The position numbers were made by a program, and so were the translations under genes. The notes beneath the pieces were generated by a model. The model was given only the letters and a program-made list of their open reading frames with translations, had not been told where the DNA came from and ran no database searches. This document shows positions 51,801-64,000 of a stretch of 64,000 nucleotides of DNA, in pieces (the first letter of the stretch is position 1; every line of letters begins with the position of its first letter). Source of the stretch: Toxotes chatareus (lineage: Eukaryota > Chordata > Actinopteri > Toxotidae); NCBI GenBank assembly GCA_016801885.1, contig CM028889.1, forward strand, positions 5,805,501 to 5,869,500, written 5' to 3'.

Positions 51801-54800
51801 GGGGATAAACTCTGGACAGCTGGCGGCGGTTGTACTGCAGGAAGCGCTTCCCTCTGCCGCGGGTCGCAAACTTCTCTGCCTTTGTCTCTGGGAAGGACGA
51901 CATGTCCCGATAACATGCCCTCTCTGTCCCGATCTCTGCAAAACAACAGCAAAGTCAAGAGAAAATGAGACAAAGAGACCGTTAAGAAGCAAAAGAGGTG
52001 AGTGAAGTTTGACTCTTACTGTCTTCGTTAAAGGGGACAGGTCTGCAGTACACCACAAGCTCCGACAGCTCCACCGCGATCTTCTTCCTCCTCTCCATCT
52101 GTTTCTCCTCCTGCATCTGTTACCATGACAATAAGATAACCATAACCTCAAGTCAGAAAGGTGACAACAATTTGGAAATTCCTTATAATTTACTTTTTTA
52201 CTAACACTAATGTTTTTCAAGAGATAGACCTACGGGACAAGGTGATGTACAGTGTAACTTCAAATGAAAATACAGCTGCATGACTCCACAGTCGAGTTCA
52301 GTCTGAAACCATTTATCCTCGCACATACTTTTGTGTTTAATAAATGGACTGATTAGTAATAAGTGATTTAATAAACAGAATTTTTTAAAATTCAAATAAC
52401 TGCTTATTGTGTTGCCATCAGGAAAATTGTTCCCAAACTTTAATTTGTATCACTTTGGATGAAACTATTCTGTCAATTGATTAAATTTGTGCAAAATTCT
52501 AAAAATAAAGTTACTATAGCAGGTGGTTGATTGAGTGAGTAAAGCTCTAAAATGTCTAACGAGTGTGTTTACTCTTACTAGTTACTAGTTATTAGTTAAA
52601 CCGTCTAATCAGATTCCTCAACTAAGCAAAAAAGACTTTTCGACCACAGCACCCTGTGCAGCGTCACACTGACCCGTGCATCGGCGTTCTGTGCAGCCTC
52701 CCTGATCTTGCCGACCCAGGCGGTCAGATCCTCCAGACTGTCTGCTGCCACGTCCAGGGTCTGAACCGGATGAGAGGAGAGGTGCTGAGAGTGGATGGTG
52801 AACACGTAAAGCCTCGAATTCTTCCCATCTTTGTGGACCACTGGACAAACAGATGGAGGGAGAGGATGATGGGAGGAGGGAGTGGGTCAAGCTGAAAATG
52901 TGTTGAGCATCTCCTGGATTTATGCATGCACTCATCTTTAGCATTTTAGATATAATAGAGCAGATTATTTTCAAAATCCAATAACTGGATTTATATTTAT
53001 AGACACAGCAGCTTTAAGAGTGTGGGCTGTGGGTATTTTAACACCTTTAATGTACCTGGTCCACTGATGAACTAAATGAAATTCGTCACCTCTCTATTTA
53101 CAGGACTCACCAACGTGGCAGGTGGGTACATCGATGAAGCCCTTGAGGAACGTGCCCAGAGGACTGTTCTCTGTGGACTGAGACAAGACGGAAGAAATAC
53201 AGGAATAAAGAAGACTGATGTTAGAAAAGCAAGATAATTCTCTGATACTTTGGTCCAGAGTTAGTTTGAAACAAGGACTCACCACTTCATCCAGCTCTCT
53301 GGTGGGAGAACTGGGCACCTCCTCCACGTAGTTTGCAGGAAACCACAGCTGCTTCTTCCCACCATAGTCGCCTCGCCACCTAAAGGAAACTCAAGTTAAT
53401 GAAAAGCTTCTACGTGCATATAGACAGACACAGGAAGTCATGTGCAGACTGAGACGCACTCACCAGCCGCCCTCCTGCTTGTCCACGTTGAGGATGAGCG
53501 CCTGTTTGGGGAAACACAGCTCGTCCTCTCTCTGAGCCCGATAGTCGTACAGAGCTTTGACCGTGCACTGAAATACAGCAGCAAAGAGCGAAGTGACGTC
53601 AGGTGATTAAAGCCTCTTTCAAATAATTCTGGTGACGTGATGTTTGTATTAAAATGAGACGATGCTGTTGAAAACTGGTTCAGACTGTGTGTTTTCAATG
53701 AGCTGAGAACAACATGAAGACGGCTTCCTGCCACAGTGTGTTTAACATGCTGCCACTTGAGGGCACCAGAATTAGAATAATTAATTTCAAATACATTTAC
53801 AATGTTTTTTTTTTTAATTGTAGCTTTAAGGTAAAGTGAATCTGCTAATCATTTACTAGATGATATAATATTATAGATGGTAGATGATAGCTAAATGATA
53901 TAAAGATAGAATCATTCTGATGAAACCGGGGGTCCAAACTTTAAATCCTTGAGTGTGTTCCAAGCTTCACTCACCCGAGCTGTGGGCATCTTATTGGCCT
54001 CCACGTAGAAATGAGGAGTGCGGACTTCATACAGCGCCCCGTAGTCAAGCTCCTGACAAATGAACAACAAATAACAGAGGTCACTTCTGCAGCTGTTGCA
54101 GAAACTCAAAACTCCCAACAACTGGCTGCCTTCTCCCACTGATTTAACACTGAAATGTTCCTGAACACGGATCTGGTCCTTGTCCAGTGTGCCCCTGACT
54201 CACCGTGGTGCCCATCCGGTCCAGATTGTCCTCGTTGATGGGGTAGCGGAGCCTCATCTTGCGGTAAAGAGGATGTTTCTCGTAGTAGCTCACCAGATCC
54301 ACCAGACTCTCAAACTCTGCCGAGCTGCCGAGCATGAAGAGACGTCCCTCCTGCTGGATACGACAGTGTTTGATCTTCCCCTCCGCCCTGCAGATGCACC
54401 GACACGCACAGTCCCGTTGGTCATTTCAGGAAATCACAGTGAGTAGAAAGCAGATGAATTACACTTAGTCACTAACTGATTCTCCTCAGATGTGTGTTGG
54501 TATTTCACCTAAAGGAGATGGCGTAGGAGTTGTGTTCGCTTCGTTTTCGCACCAGAAAAGCTCCGTCTCTGGGGACACGCATCAGCATGTGTTCAGCCTG
54601 AACGCGGGACAGACTGGAGTGGTACCACCTGGAAAACAGGACAACTTTTCATTTTCACGTTCCTCCTGCCTAATTCAGCCTCTCATCTTGTTTCCAGACT
54701 CACTCTCTGCTCTCGTGTGCGTTGGGCTGAGGTACTGGGTTGCCCAGCCTCATCTCAAACTCGTTGCAGCGCAGCGGTGTGTCTCTGTAGTGGCAAATGA

Positions 54801-57800
54801 GGCGGTAGAGGCTGTCAAACACCAGGTTGTCGGTCAGGTAGAAATGGGTGGAGCCAGACTCCTGACGTGAATGGATCCTGCAGTGCTGGACTCGACCGGA
54901 GCGCCTGGATGAGGAGGAGCAGGAGCGAGTGGGTACAAATCAACCATTAATCTGACACGTTTCAGTCAAGAATTAATTAAAACCATGAGAAACTTTAGCT
55001 CTGGTAATAAATTATCTGTGGATTAAGACCTGAGTCTGTGACATGACTGTAAATTAAACTGGAGACAATTCACTTCATAGCTGAAGCAACATGAAACAAA
55101 TCAAAAGAGGGTGAATGTGGCAGACGACTTACAGTGCATTAAATCCATTTATATTTAAATTCAGAGAACAACAAAATCAATATTGGCAAATATAATCATT
55201 TGAACTAATTTCCTAATAGAAATTAAGGAGCTATTGTTTTCCATGAAAGAAATTTTGAAACAGTTTAACTATTTCCATTAAGAGGGAGTCGATTTTTCAG
55301 ATTAGTTTCCTGTTTTCTAAATGTAAATGTTTTCTGATGTCAGTCTCATCCAGAGTGAAGCAAACTCAATTGTAGAAACCATTTTTAATATTTTTAAAAG
55401 CTTTTAATGTGAAATCTGATCAGATACTAATCACTTTTTAAATCCCTTTTTTTTCTTCATGACTAAACTGTTAAGACTGAGCTCATGTTGCTATGCTGCT
55501 GCTTCCAATCACGATCATTCTATTTCTAAATTCTTCTCCACCAGTGTCCTATCCCATCCTTTAAACTGGTCTCTCATTCCTGTTTTCCTCTGATGCATAT
55601 GATTACTGACCAGAAGGAGAGGGTGTAGTCTCCGACAAACGTCTCGCTCTCTCTAACCAGGAAGGTGCCGTCTTTAGCCCCGCCCTCGCAGTACTCCTGC
55701 AGCAGCTTCTCAGCCACCTGTCGACCATCTCGACCTCCACCCAGCTTCCCGTGGAACCACCGCTCTGCACAGTGCTGCTCGTTGTTGTTACACTCCTGAA
55801 GAGAAGCAGGGAGGAGAGAGAGCAGAGAGAGAGACGGAGAAGTCAGATGAGAGCTAAAGATTCACAAGATAAATCCACATTCAGGTACCATTAAGGCCTG
55901 TTTGTTATTTAGCAGGACATTAAAAAAATGTGATGACATTTGGAAAAAAATACAAAGGGCAAAACAAATATTTTCTTCAAATGTTTCTGCAGTTTTCTGA
56001 TGAACTGCTGTTGTTCCTTTAATGGAAAAAAAAAATTGGCTGGTGTGTTCCAGGATTTTCTGTCACCATTTGCATTTTGACACAGAGAAATCATTATTAA
56101 AATAAATTTAGCACTGTGAGGCTTTGGTTTCTCCTTAACTTTTATTAGTATTAATGAATAATTAGTTGCTGTACTTTCAAGGATAATTTCTGATAATCCC
56201 CATATCTACAGGAATAAGACACCAAACCTTAAAGCATTTCAACATCAACTTAACCTGTATTATCATCTTAATCCTCTCTTCTACTGCAATGACCAACATC
56301 TTCATCATCTTCGTCATCTCCCTACCTCTTTTCCCTCATCGTCCTCCTCTTCATCAGCTGTCTGGTAGTGAGACGTCTCCTCTGAGTAGTAGATCTTATT
56401 ACTGGTCAGGACGAAATAATGTGGAGTCCATGTCTGCAAATCAGAAACACTCTTCAGTAAAGCTGTTTACTATACACACACACACGCACATATGCACGTT
56501 TGCACAGCGAGTACACACTCACATGGTCGATGGGATCTTCCAGGTAAAGGATGCCGTTCTTCAGCGAGTTGCTGATGTCGTTTTCAGAGTAGCTGGCTGA
56601 CGTCACCTCTTCATACAGGGTTCCTTCCACCAGCTTTTTGTGCTGTGACACAGTAATAAAACTTGAAACACAACTTCTTACATTTTCCAGGAATGGTTAT
56701 AATCTAAGACCTGTGATACATGATCAAATCAAACGGGAAAACTTCATTCAAACCATGTTCTGATCTTTTAAACCTCATGAGCTTGAAAAGTCAAAAAGTT
56801 TCAGACTCAGAACCAAGATGTCGCCTTAAAAAACAGTAAATGGAGAAAAGTTTACAATACGAGCTGTGACGTTTAACTTTACTGGACAACTGGAAAATAA
56901 CTGTCAGGTAAAAATCCAACTCTTTGATTAACAATACACCCAGGCATCTTTACTGAATTAACAACCACCTCAACACAACTGGTAAACACAACCTGATCAT
57001 TTATTTCCCAAATGTAACTGTTTACAAGGAATATGTGCAATTTTTATCGTCCAAATTCAGGAGACAGCAGGACATCACAGGATGCAGCACACAGCCGGTG
57101 TGTGTGTGTTGGTGCGTGTACCTTGATGAGGATCTTCCTGCGGAGCTGGTAGGGTGAAGGAAGCTCCTCTGCGTTGTTGTCGACCGGCTTGGTGAGCAGC
57201 AGATCTCCAAACACCTTCTTGAAGTGTGTGGCCATGTTCCTCTGTTGGACCACGCTGCAGTGGTCCTCGATGGACAGGATCACAGGATACCTGCACAGAC
57301 ACAACGGCTGATTCGTGAACTCCTATCACATGACGTAAAGAATCAGTTTTCCTGTGAAGCTGAAGAGGTGAAGTCATTTTCAAACACTCAGCATTTCTCA
57401 GTATTAAAAGTGGCAAACTAGTGGATGACTGTGAACCTGAGGTTTCATTTTGGGTTTGATGAGTGAGACGTTCTAGCAGCAGTGAGAGTTAGGATTAGGC
57501 AGGTCTGGTGGTTAACGCAGCTGAAGCGAGCACCGTCAACAGGGCACTCACTCAGATGTGACGAAGGCGTGCTCTTTGATGGTGTGCAGCACATCCAGGA
57601 ATTTGATCTTGGAGGTGAGGGTGTGGCCGTGGTAGATGATGGGCAGGTCGTCGGGTCCATCCCAGCAGTCCACTAAGATCAGAAAACATTGTTAAAGCTT
57701 CCAGTCAAGCTTTCAGTATGTTTTTTTAACTTCTAAAAACAGATCACAGATTCACCAAAAGAACTGAATACCACAGCACCTGTGGAAGGATTGTCCCATC

Positions 57801-60660
57801 TTTGTTCTGAAAATCCGAAATTGAAATTTTCTCAAGACTTCGAACTCAGTTAAATAAATATTGACTCTTACGCTCAATGCAGCGGCAGCCCATCCTCAGA
57901 CAGCGGGCGTAGGCTTCTAGAGATGATTCACTGGAAAACTGGTCACCTGTCAGGTAGCTGGAATCATGACAACATGGAGTCAGTCCATTAGTGAGCTGGG
58001 TTTTGCTCTGATTCGAGTCACATTATGGAAGCTCGTCATAAAACGGCTTCATGTGTTGTTTCTATTTCTGCGTAGGTTAAATACAAATACCCAACATCTT
58101 CATAAGAGAGACTTGGACTTTTTGGAAAGTACATTTTTCGGAGCTAAGCTAGCTTCCAGTTTCAGGGGTAGTTTAGGCTTAACATGTAGGCTAAGCTGAG
58201 CTACGTCATTATGAGATGTACAAGGATGAAACTGATATTTGTCTTTTTATGTGACTGTGTCTAAGACAGCAAATAAGATTTTACTGAGACAAACTCTTCA
58301 CATAAGAGCCGGTGTGCCTATTTTGTGATCTGAGTTCTGAACATCTGAGAACATTAAAGACAGATTATGAGACATACGTGTTGTGTGAAGAGGAAATCCA
58401 GTACTGAGACAGAGGTCTTTTCATGTCATCGGGAATCACAGGTGAAAGTCGAGGGTCACACACAGAGTTCTCTTTAGAGAACAGGAAGGTCAGGAACTAG
58501 GAAAATAAAAACCACATGATCAGAAAGTAAGAAATCTTCACAGTATGTTTCACTTTCTGAGCACATTTGTGTGTTTGCATGTTGTCTCACCTCATCCAGC
58601 TGTAGCATCGGCTCAGGCTGCGCCCCCCCTCATGTACCCCATCAGAAACTCCCTGACACGACTCAGGTCTGACGCCCAGGACTCCTGAGACAAGCCGCAT
58701 AAAGAAGTGAGTGCAAAGCAGTTTTTACAGAGCATTTTCTGTTGTCCTGCTGACGGGCGCTGAATTTGCTCAGTACCTTTTGGTCCATCTGTAAAAACTT
58801 CTGAAAGTCGTAGAGAGAGATCTGACAAAGCTCCGGTCTGTCAACGTTCCTACAAACACAACAATTTTCAAGATGTCAGGCAGCCATGGAGAGAAAAGTA
58901 CGAGAGAATGAGACAGGAGACATGACACATTAACATACAAATGTCTGATTTAACCTTATTACTCCACCTATGCCAACTCTAATTATGCCATTATTGGGGT
59001 TAATGTCCCATAACATTAAGAGAAGAAAAAACACATGGAAATGCTTCACTTTCCTAAGTGCCAAAACCTTCCTTGGGACACTGATAATGTGGAGCGTTTT
59101 AAAGAGAAACTGGACAGATAGGGGGACGATAGTGGGGGATGTGAAGACGAGGGAGTGGACACTGAGGAGGTGGAGGTGGAGGGACTCACCGCAGAGGAAA
59201 GGAGAGCTCCAGCTGCTCAATAATCTGGGAACAAAAGGGGAGGAACCAGGTGACGGACAGGTGGGAGGGAGCCAGGTGAAGCATAAACAGTAAAGCTCAA
59301 AGTGTCGTGCCATGTGGTGCAAGTGCACAGGTGGAAAATAACAAAGTGCTGGTGCATTTACTCAAATACAGTACTTAAGAGTCATTTTAAGGTGGAATTT
59401 TACTTGAGTGATTCCACTTTGGAGACTTTCCACTCTTACTCCACTACATTTATGTGACAGCAGAACAAACTGATTCTAGCATAGGATCATTTTTATATAA
59501 GATAGCATGAAGGGAAAAACTGTATTTGACATGGATGAATAACACTCAGTTAACTAAATACGGTCAGATCAGTCCATCCCTTGATATCACCTTCAATTTG
59601 TGATCTAACCTTTCTATGGAGGGAGTTACCCCTTTAATTCTTTAATTCTTAATTTCTGCTTGTATAAGACCATCAATGACAATGCTGCAAATGAGATAAA
59701 ACTAAATTTAGTTTTCAGGTACTTCATTAGCAGAGCATTACTTGTGCGTTTGTTCACTGAGAGAGTGAGTGTTTTAACTTGAAACAGGACTTTTAATGGT
59801 AGTGGAGAATTCGTTCCTTCTGATATAATTACTTTTCTGTAAGTAAAGGATTTGAGTATGTCTTCCACTATTCTGTGAGTCTGTGTGTGTGTTTGTGTGC
59901 AAACCCAAACCAAGTGACACTCACACTCCTCTGTGCGTCAAACATTAGTGTCCTGTAGAGCTGTGCAAAGTTGGAGTATGAGAGATCGCTCCTGGCCTCC
60001 ACCTCCTGTTGATTGAGAAAAAAAAAGCCCAGGAGAGGAACTTCATACAGGGACAGGAGCTGTAGGTAGAAACAAATACATCAAAATGAACTGAAGGGAC
60101 TAAATTAAAATATATAATCTGCCCTGACCTGTAGCTTGTCTTTGAGAAAACGCATGTTGGGGACTCTGTAGTTGATCTGAGGCAGCAGGGCTTTCACGTC
60201 CTTCACTGTGATACTGAAAAGGAAATGAAAAAAGAAATACAGATCAGAAAAAACTTCAGCAAAGTCTGTCTGAACATGCTGAAGTCGACTGAATAATCAT
60301 CAGAGACAACAATATAACAATAATTAGGTTCCTTATAAAAGACCCATTGATGTTTGATGTTTTTTCACCAGGAGGTGGCGCTGTTTGGTTTGAAGAGCCA
60401 GCGTCACTGTGAGGATCGTACATATTTAAACTGAATGAGGAGGTTCTAAGACACAGGTCTTGTACAACTGGGCACAGATTGATACTCTTTCACTGTCTCA
60501 TCTGTCTGAAGCAGGAGTCTCGTGATAATCTTTGTTTTTCTTAAAGTCAACAAGTGACACATCATGTTCCTCTGAGCCATCGAGCTCCATTTTGTCCTGA
60601 AACTATTAAAAACATATAACTGAGTCACACTTCTGCACTCACACTGGAGGTTATTTCAGT

Positions 60661-60701
<41 letters not shown>

Positions 60702-62269
60702 TCCTGCTTCCCCAAACACTCGCTAGTGCAACAAATGTGGATTAATCCACTGCTGAAAATTGTCCCCAACAAATGCACTATTTCCTCCTGTTTGCTTGTT
60801 AAACACAAGGCACAGTGCCCAGCTTTTTTAAGGACATCACTGAGTCTTTCTAAACTTTAAAGATGTACACCTTCAGTGGGAATCAGCTGATAATAACAAA
60901 AATGTAGAGTAACATCAGCCTTATCCACGACAATCTAATAACGGATCTAATCTAATATCAACCCAATCATCCTTTTAAAAAGATAAATGAAATAGTTATG
61001 ACAAGTGACGCTCTGTGATTAGTTACATTATTTTTACATTCTTATGTTTCTTTCCCTCCAGCATCAGAGAGCTTGGCAAAAAAGAAAAAAAACCCTGAAA
61101 AATCAAAGAATTAATTCCTTAGAACTAACTTCAAACAATTTATGTTAACAAATCCGAAAGCTTCTGACTCTTGGCATCACGTCAAATTGCGTTTAAAAGT
61201 TCATTCTCGACCTTTTGAAACAGGAGTCGACACGTATATTTAGCACCCGCTTGGAAGCTTTCACTTGTGTTACACGATCTTCAGCAGTTGATGGAGTTTG
61301 CCCAGAACTTTGCTGTCAAAGTAAAAATGAAAGAACTTTTCACCTCCAATTTTTTGAGCCAACACAGACAAGAAGTCGTTAAAATGATCCTAGAAACTGG
61401 AAATTTGAAACCTGCCATTGCCACACAACTGCTGATGCAAACTCCATCTGCTGATGAACACTGTGCGATATAACTGAAAGCAGCACTGATAAACAGATAC
61501 TGTGGAGAGATTATTTTGTCCTGTGTTAATCTTGGGTTTGATTAAGAAAAGGGTATGCCTGCAGGTAAGTTGCTGCAGCTGCCACTGTGGAGTCGCTGAT
61601 GTTTTTACCTCTACATCTTTTTTTCCTAGGACAAACAGCACATGGATAATCACTTTGGTTAATTAAGAAAACACACAGAACCATCAGCCGTCAGTAACCG
61701 AAAGAGGAAGGATGTGAGAAAAGCAGGTAAGACAAACGATCCAGGTCGATGCTCTGAGGCGGAGAGGATCTTTTTGGGTCAACGACCGACTGTTGTCACT
61801 GCCAGGTCTGATTTGTCTCTCCTCCCACTTCCCTCTGTCTAGCTACTGTTGCTGTTACTATTTTCACAAGAGACAGGAAGTTGCCCTCTCCCAGTCCATC
61901 GCATCACTTCCTGCACCTTATCAGGCGGTGGCAGGCTGTTTGTCCTGGAGCGACTTCCACCCAAACAGAGGCTCGGACTTATTAACACGAGCACGAGAGA
62001 GAAAACGAACCTGGAAGTGTGTGATATGTAGAGGCTCAGTGTGTGGATGTTAAGGTCAGGGCAGATCCCTGACCGGGCTGCAACAAGCTCTTTGATGACA
62101 TCTGGATCTGGTTTCACCTTCACTTTCCACCTGCTGTGACCGAGCAGCCAATGAGCATCCATCACAGGCTGCTATAAGAGTCTGCCACTGGGTGTTGATG
62201 TATTTGTGGCGAGTCACCCACCTGCCCTCGTGGTTCCTGTCCATGACTTCAAACTGTTTCCTCAGCCAC
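48876..62269 (-). CDS. Phospholipase C gamma (gamma-1 type), 5' part outside the window, one frameshift
   Basis: Hydrolyses PIP2 to IP3 and diacylglycerol below tyrosine kinases. 29 minus-strand exons: 62269-62222, 60213-60129, 60005-59925, 59224-59190, 58849-58777, 58684-58591, 58496-58378, 57957-57872, 57672-57552, 57290-57122, 56642-56523, 56433-56326, 55795-55611, 54904-54704, 54628-54509, 54387-54204, 54052-53975, 53567-53464, 53379-53283, 53177-53111, 52840-52674, 52116-52020, 51935-51711, 51370-51225, 51099-50985, 50888-50727, 50563-50475, 50066-49882, 48936-48876. About 1139 residues are present of an expected 1290 or so. Order: EF-hands (INYRVPNMRFL), X-box with catalytic His in SSSHNT and YHGHT, half PH, two SH2 (DGTFLVRESE, DGAFLVRKR), SH3 (VKALYDYRAQ), half PH, Y-box, C2 (VLGARHLPKNG), coiled-coil tail. 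LDYGALYE and HFYVEA keep the tyrosines of the gamma-1 regulatory segment. The PH exons are not in the window. Exon 58684-58591 carries an extra base (see its own entry). Confidence 0.93.
49200..49500 (+). repeat. Dispersed repeat of the ATTAATCGATT type, copy 3, in PLC-gamma last intron
   Basis: Contains GAAACAATTAGTTGATTAAT, ACTATTTTGATAATCGATTC and GGTTCCAGCTTCTGAAATTT. Same orientation as copy 1. Confidence 0.65.
49506..49531. repeat. Poly-A tract (26 bases)
   Basis: Homopolymer between the inverted repeat copies 3 and 4. Confidence 0.9.
49640..49812 (-). repeat. Dispersed repeat of the ATTAATCGATT type, copy 4, inverted
   Basis: Reverse complement reads GAAACAGTTCCATTGATTAA and later GGTTCCAGCCTCTCAAATGT. 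It faces copy 3, with the poly-A tract between them. Confidence 0.6.
58623..58629 (-). other. Frameshift in a C7 run, PLC-gamma exon at 58684-58591
   Basis: On the minus strand the reading frame runs through MGYMRG into seven G bases and then meets TGA four codons past the ATG-AGG. With six G bases the frame continues RGAQPEPMLQLDE, joins the next exon (FLTFLFSKENS) in phase and matches the family. The exon is 94 bases where 93 is needed. All other exons in the window are intact. Confidence 0.85.
59328..59874 (+). mobile_element. Non-autonomous repeat element in PLC-gamma intron
   Basis: Starts around GTGGAAAATAACAAAGTGCT then TTTACTCAAATACAGTACTT, and ends AGTAAAGGATTTGAGTATGT then CTTCCACTATTC. 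This pairing of ends is typical of a very common teleost element. It sits between exons 60005-59925 and 59224-59190. Confidence 0.6.
60663..60699. repeat. CA microsatellite in PLC-gamma intron
   Basis: About 18 CA units. Confidence 0.95.
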
Positions 62270-64000
62270 CTAGAGAGAGAGGGGTGGAGAAACACAAGAG
62301 TCTAAAACAGCCACTGTTACTTCAATTTTTTGGCCACAGATTTAGATTATTTTAGCTTTGCTTCTGAGAAATGTTTCTTCCATTAGTTTTTGGGTGGCAG
62401 ACAGGTTTAAACATTACGTTACCCAACAGCCTAGGCCATGGTTGCTATGGAGAAGAAGCCAGTCAGATGCATGAAGCAGAGCGGTAGCAGATTGATTTTC
62501 TTTTTTAATTTTTATTAAAAAAGCCGCCACAGTCCTTATACTGATCTAAAACTGACCCAGAATCCAAAGTAAACTGATTTAAGCTGCAGATCAGTTTCCA
62601 CTACACCACATTCTTTGGCCTCTGCCAGCTGTTAGTGGTGCATGTGACAGCATTTTGAGCTCTATGAGTGGATGCTTCCTGACGAAATGAACCTTGGGAG
62701 GCACAGTTAAATATACACAGGTTTGTTCTTTTCTTATTTTAAACTCGGTTTGTACAGATGATTCAACTGGGTGAGTTTCATGCTGATCCAACCTGCAGAA
62801 GTGCTCCAACTGTGAATCACATAAAACTGTCTATGGGAAAAATGAATGGGACTTTTACTTCCAGAAGCAGAGGCGCCTGAAATAAAACCTGCCGCCTCTG
62901 TGTACAGTACTCCTCGTTATCATTCACATCAGAGGGTAACGTATGGAGTGCTGCAGTTACAAATTACTTGATGGTGTGAGTTCGGCAGTCCGATCATTTT
63001 CCATCACCATACGTAGACCCACAAAGGAACAAGAGCTCCTCTCTATAACACAGACAGAACTGAGGAACGTGGGAGCTGCTGATGACTAGGCAGGTGTTGA
63101 AATAGCATCCAGTGGGCATCAGTGCTAACTTTAGAACGCTAGGCTAGTTAGCCTACTTCCACTTTTCACATGGAATAAAAATTCTGCAGCATGATACCCA
63201 TCCTCCCGAAAACAAAAAAACAAAAAACAAAAAAAAAAGATGAACGTTGATGTAAAGAGCTTGAATGACTAGTGGCAGATTCAACTGATGCTTTATGGAC
63301 TGTGAAAAAGGGGAAGACAACATTGGCCAAGGTAAACACCCATCCAGAGACCTGAGAGCGTTTCCTCAAATATGTCCATTATCTCCATTTGAAAAGAAAA
63401 AAATTAGCTGCAGTGTTCTTATATTTTCTTACACAAAAAGTGAGGACAGTTAAAATTTCAGCTTCAACAAGTCGAACGATACTGAGATACTGAAGTCTGA
63501 ATTAAGGCCTGTCTGTAGTTTTCAAATCCTGTAAATCACACACACACACACAAACATTAAGCCAGTGAATCCACTCCCCAAACTGTTTACACAACTATCA
63601 TAAACAGACGAAATTAGCAATTTCATTTCCGCCGACCGTTTCCAAACATATACCGCTCACATTATGTCGACAACAAAACTCTGTCTTTCTCCTACACATC
63701 CTCACAACCTCTCTCTGTTCTCCTGCTCTCACCACAGAGGCCAAAACCTGCCTCCGCACATTCATCTGGAGTAAATATTTTCATCCCAAAACAAATATTT
63801 GTCCTCTCCTCCAACCAGAAACTTCCTCTCCAACACAGGTTGCTACTTCTTTTGGTGCAACCAGAGATCACCTCATCACACATACAGAGGCTGCAGGAAA
63901 GTGTCATATGTTTTATAAACACACAAATAAACACTTCAGTGACGCATGTTAACGTCTTCAATCCCTGTTTTATTTCATACTTTCATTTTAATTGGAAGCC
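62270..64000. other. PLC-gamma intron running off the right edge
   Basis: No PH-domain exon could be found on the minus strand here, so the upstream coding exons should lie beyond 64000. The stretch contains A-rich runs (63211-63239) and an X-box-like site at 62441-62454. No other gene seen. Confidence 0.55.

Noticed and set aside
59970..60060. Possible extra PLC-gamma coding sequence upstream of 60005
   Set aside because: The AG at 60007-60006 after a pyrimidine-rich run gives exact phase with the previous exon; extending it adds stops.
61839..62165. 108-codon minus-strand frame inside a PLC-gamma intron
   Set aside because: It does not match the EF-hand segment expected between the first two exons, which join cleanly from 62222 to 60213 without it. 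No family recognised.

Overview
The window looks like nuclear DNA of a bony fish, probably a percomorph-type teleost. The genes are split by short GT-AG introns, the gene-poor parts hold degraded Tc1/mariner copies, fish-type MITEs and CA/GT microsatellites, and the coding exons read as vertebrate families. There are no prokaryotic features, no CRISPR arrays and no RNA genes that I can support.

Four protein-coding genes could be rebuilt exon by exon, with splice sites and phases that fit throughout. All four are on the minus strand. From right to left they are: (1) a phospholipase C gamma gene of the gamma-1 type (62269 to 48876; 29 exons seen, the PH-domain start lies beyond the right edge); (2) an alanine-aminotransferase-like gene, copy B (41183 to 37223; 11 exons, 524 aa); (3) its tandem copy A (35466 to 30170; 11 exons, 475 aa); (4) a pancreatic elastase-3-like serine protease (28848 to 25553; 8 exons, 267 aa).

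Positions 1 to about 25400 hold no gene I can recognise. That stretch has transposon debris, microsatellites and some unique-looking segments that may be regulatory. The 41.2-48.7 kb gap is rich in dispersed repeats.

The most interesting result is the aminotransferase pair. Both copies keep the fold-type I skeleton, including the Asn-Pro-Gly-Asn-Pro-Thr-Gly motif and the late substrate-binding Arg. Both have lost the lysine that forms the Schiff base with PLP: it is Thr in copy A and Ser in copy B. The aromatic stack over the cofactor and the Tyr of the Tyr-Arg-Gly-Gly-Tyr motif are also replaced. Both frames are otherwise intact over 11 exons, which suggests conserved pseudoenzymes or a new activity rather than dead genes. 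The second notable result is a one-base expansion of a C7 run in PLC-gamma exon 6, which breaks an otherwise intact gene. It may be an assembly error or a real null allele. Elastase is a secreted digestive enzyme, PLC-gamma a cytosolic signalling enzyme and alanine aminotransferase a metabolic enzyme, so shared strand is the only visible link between them.
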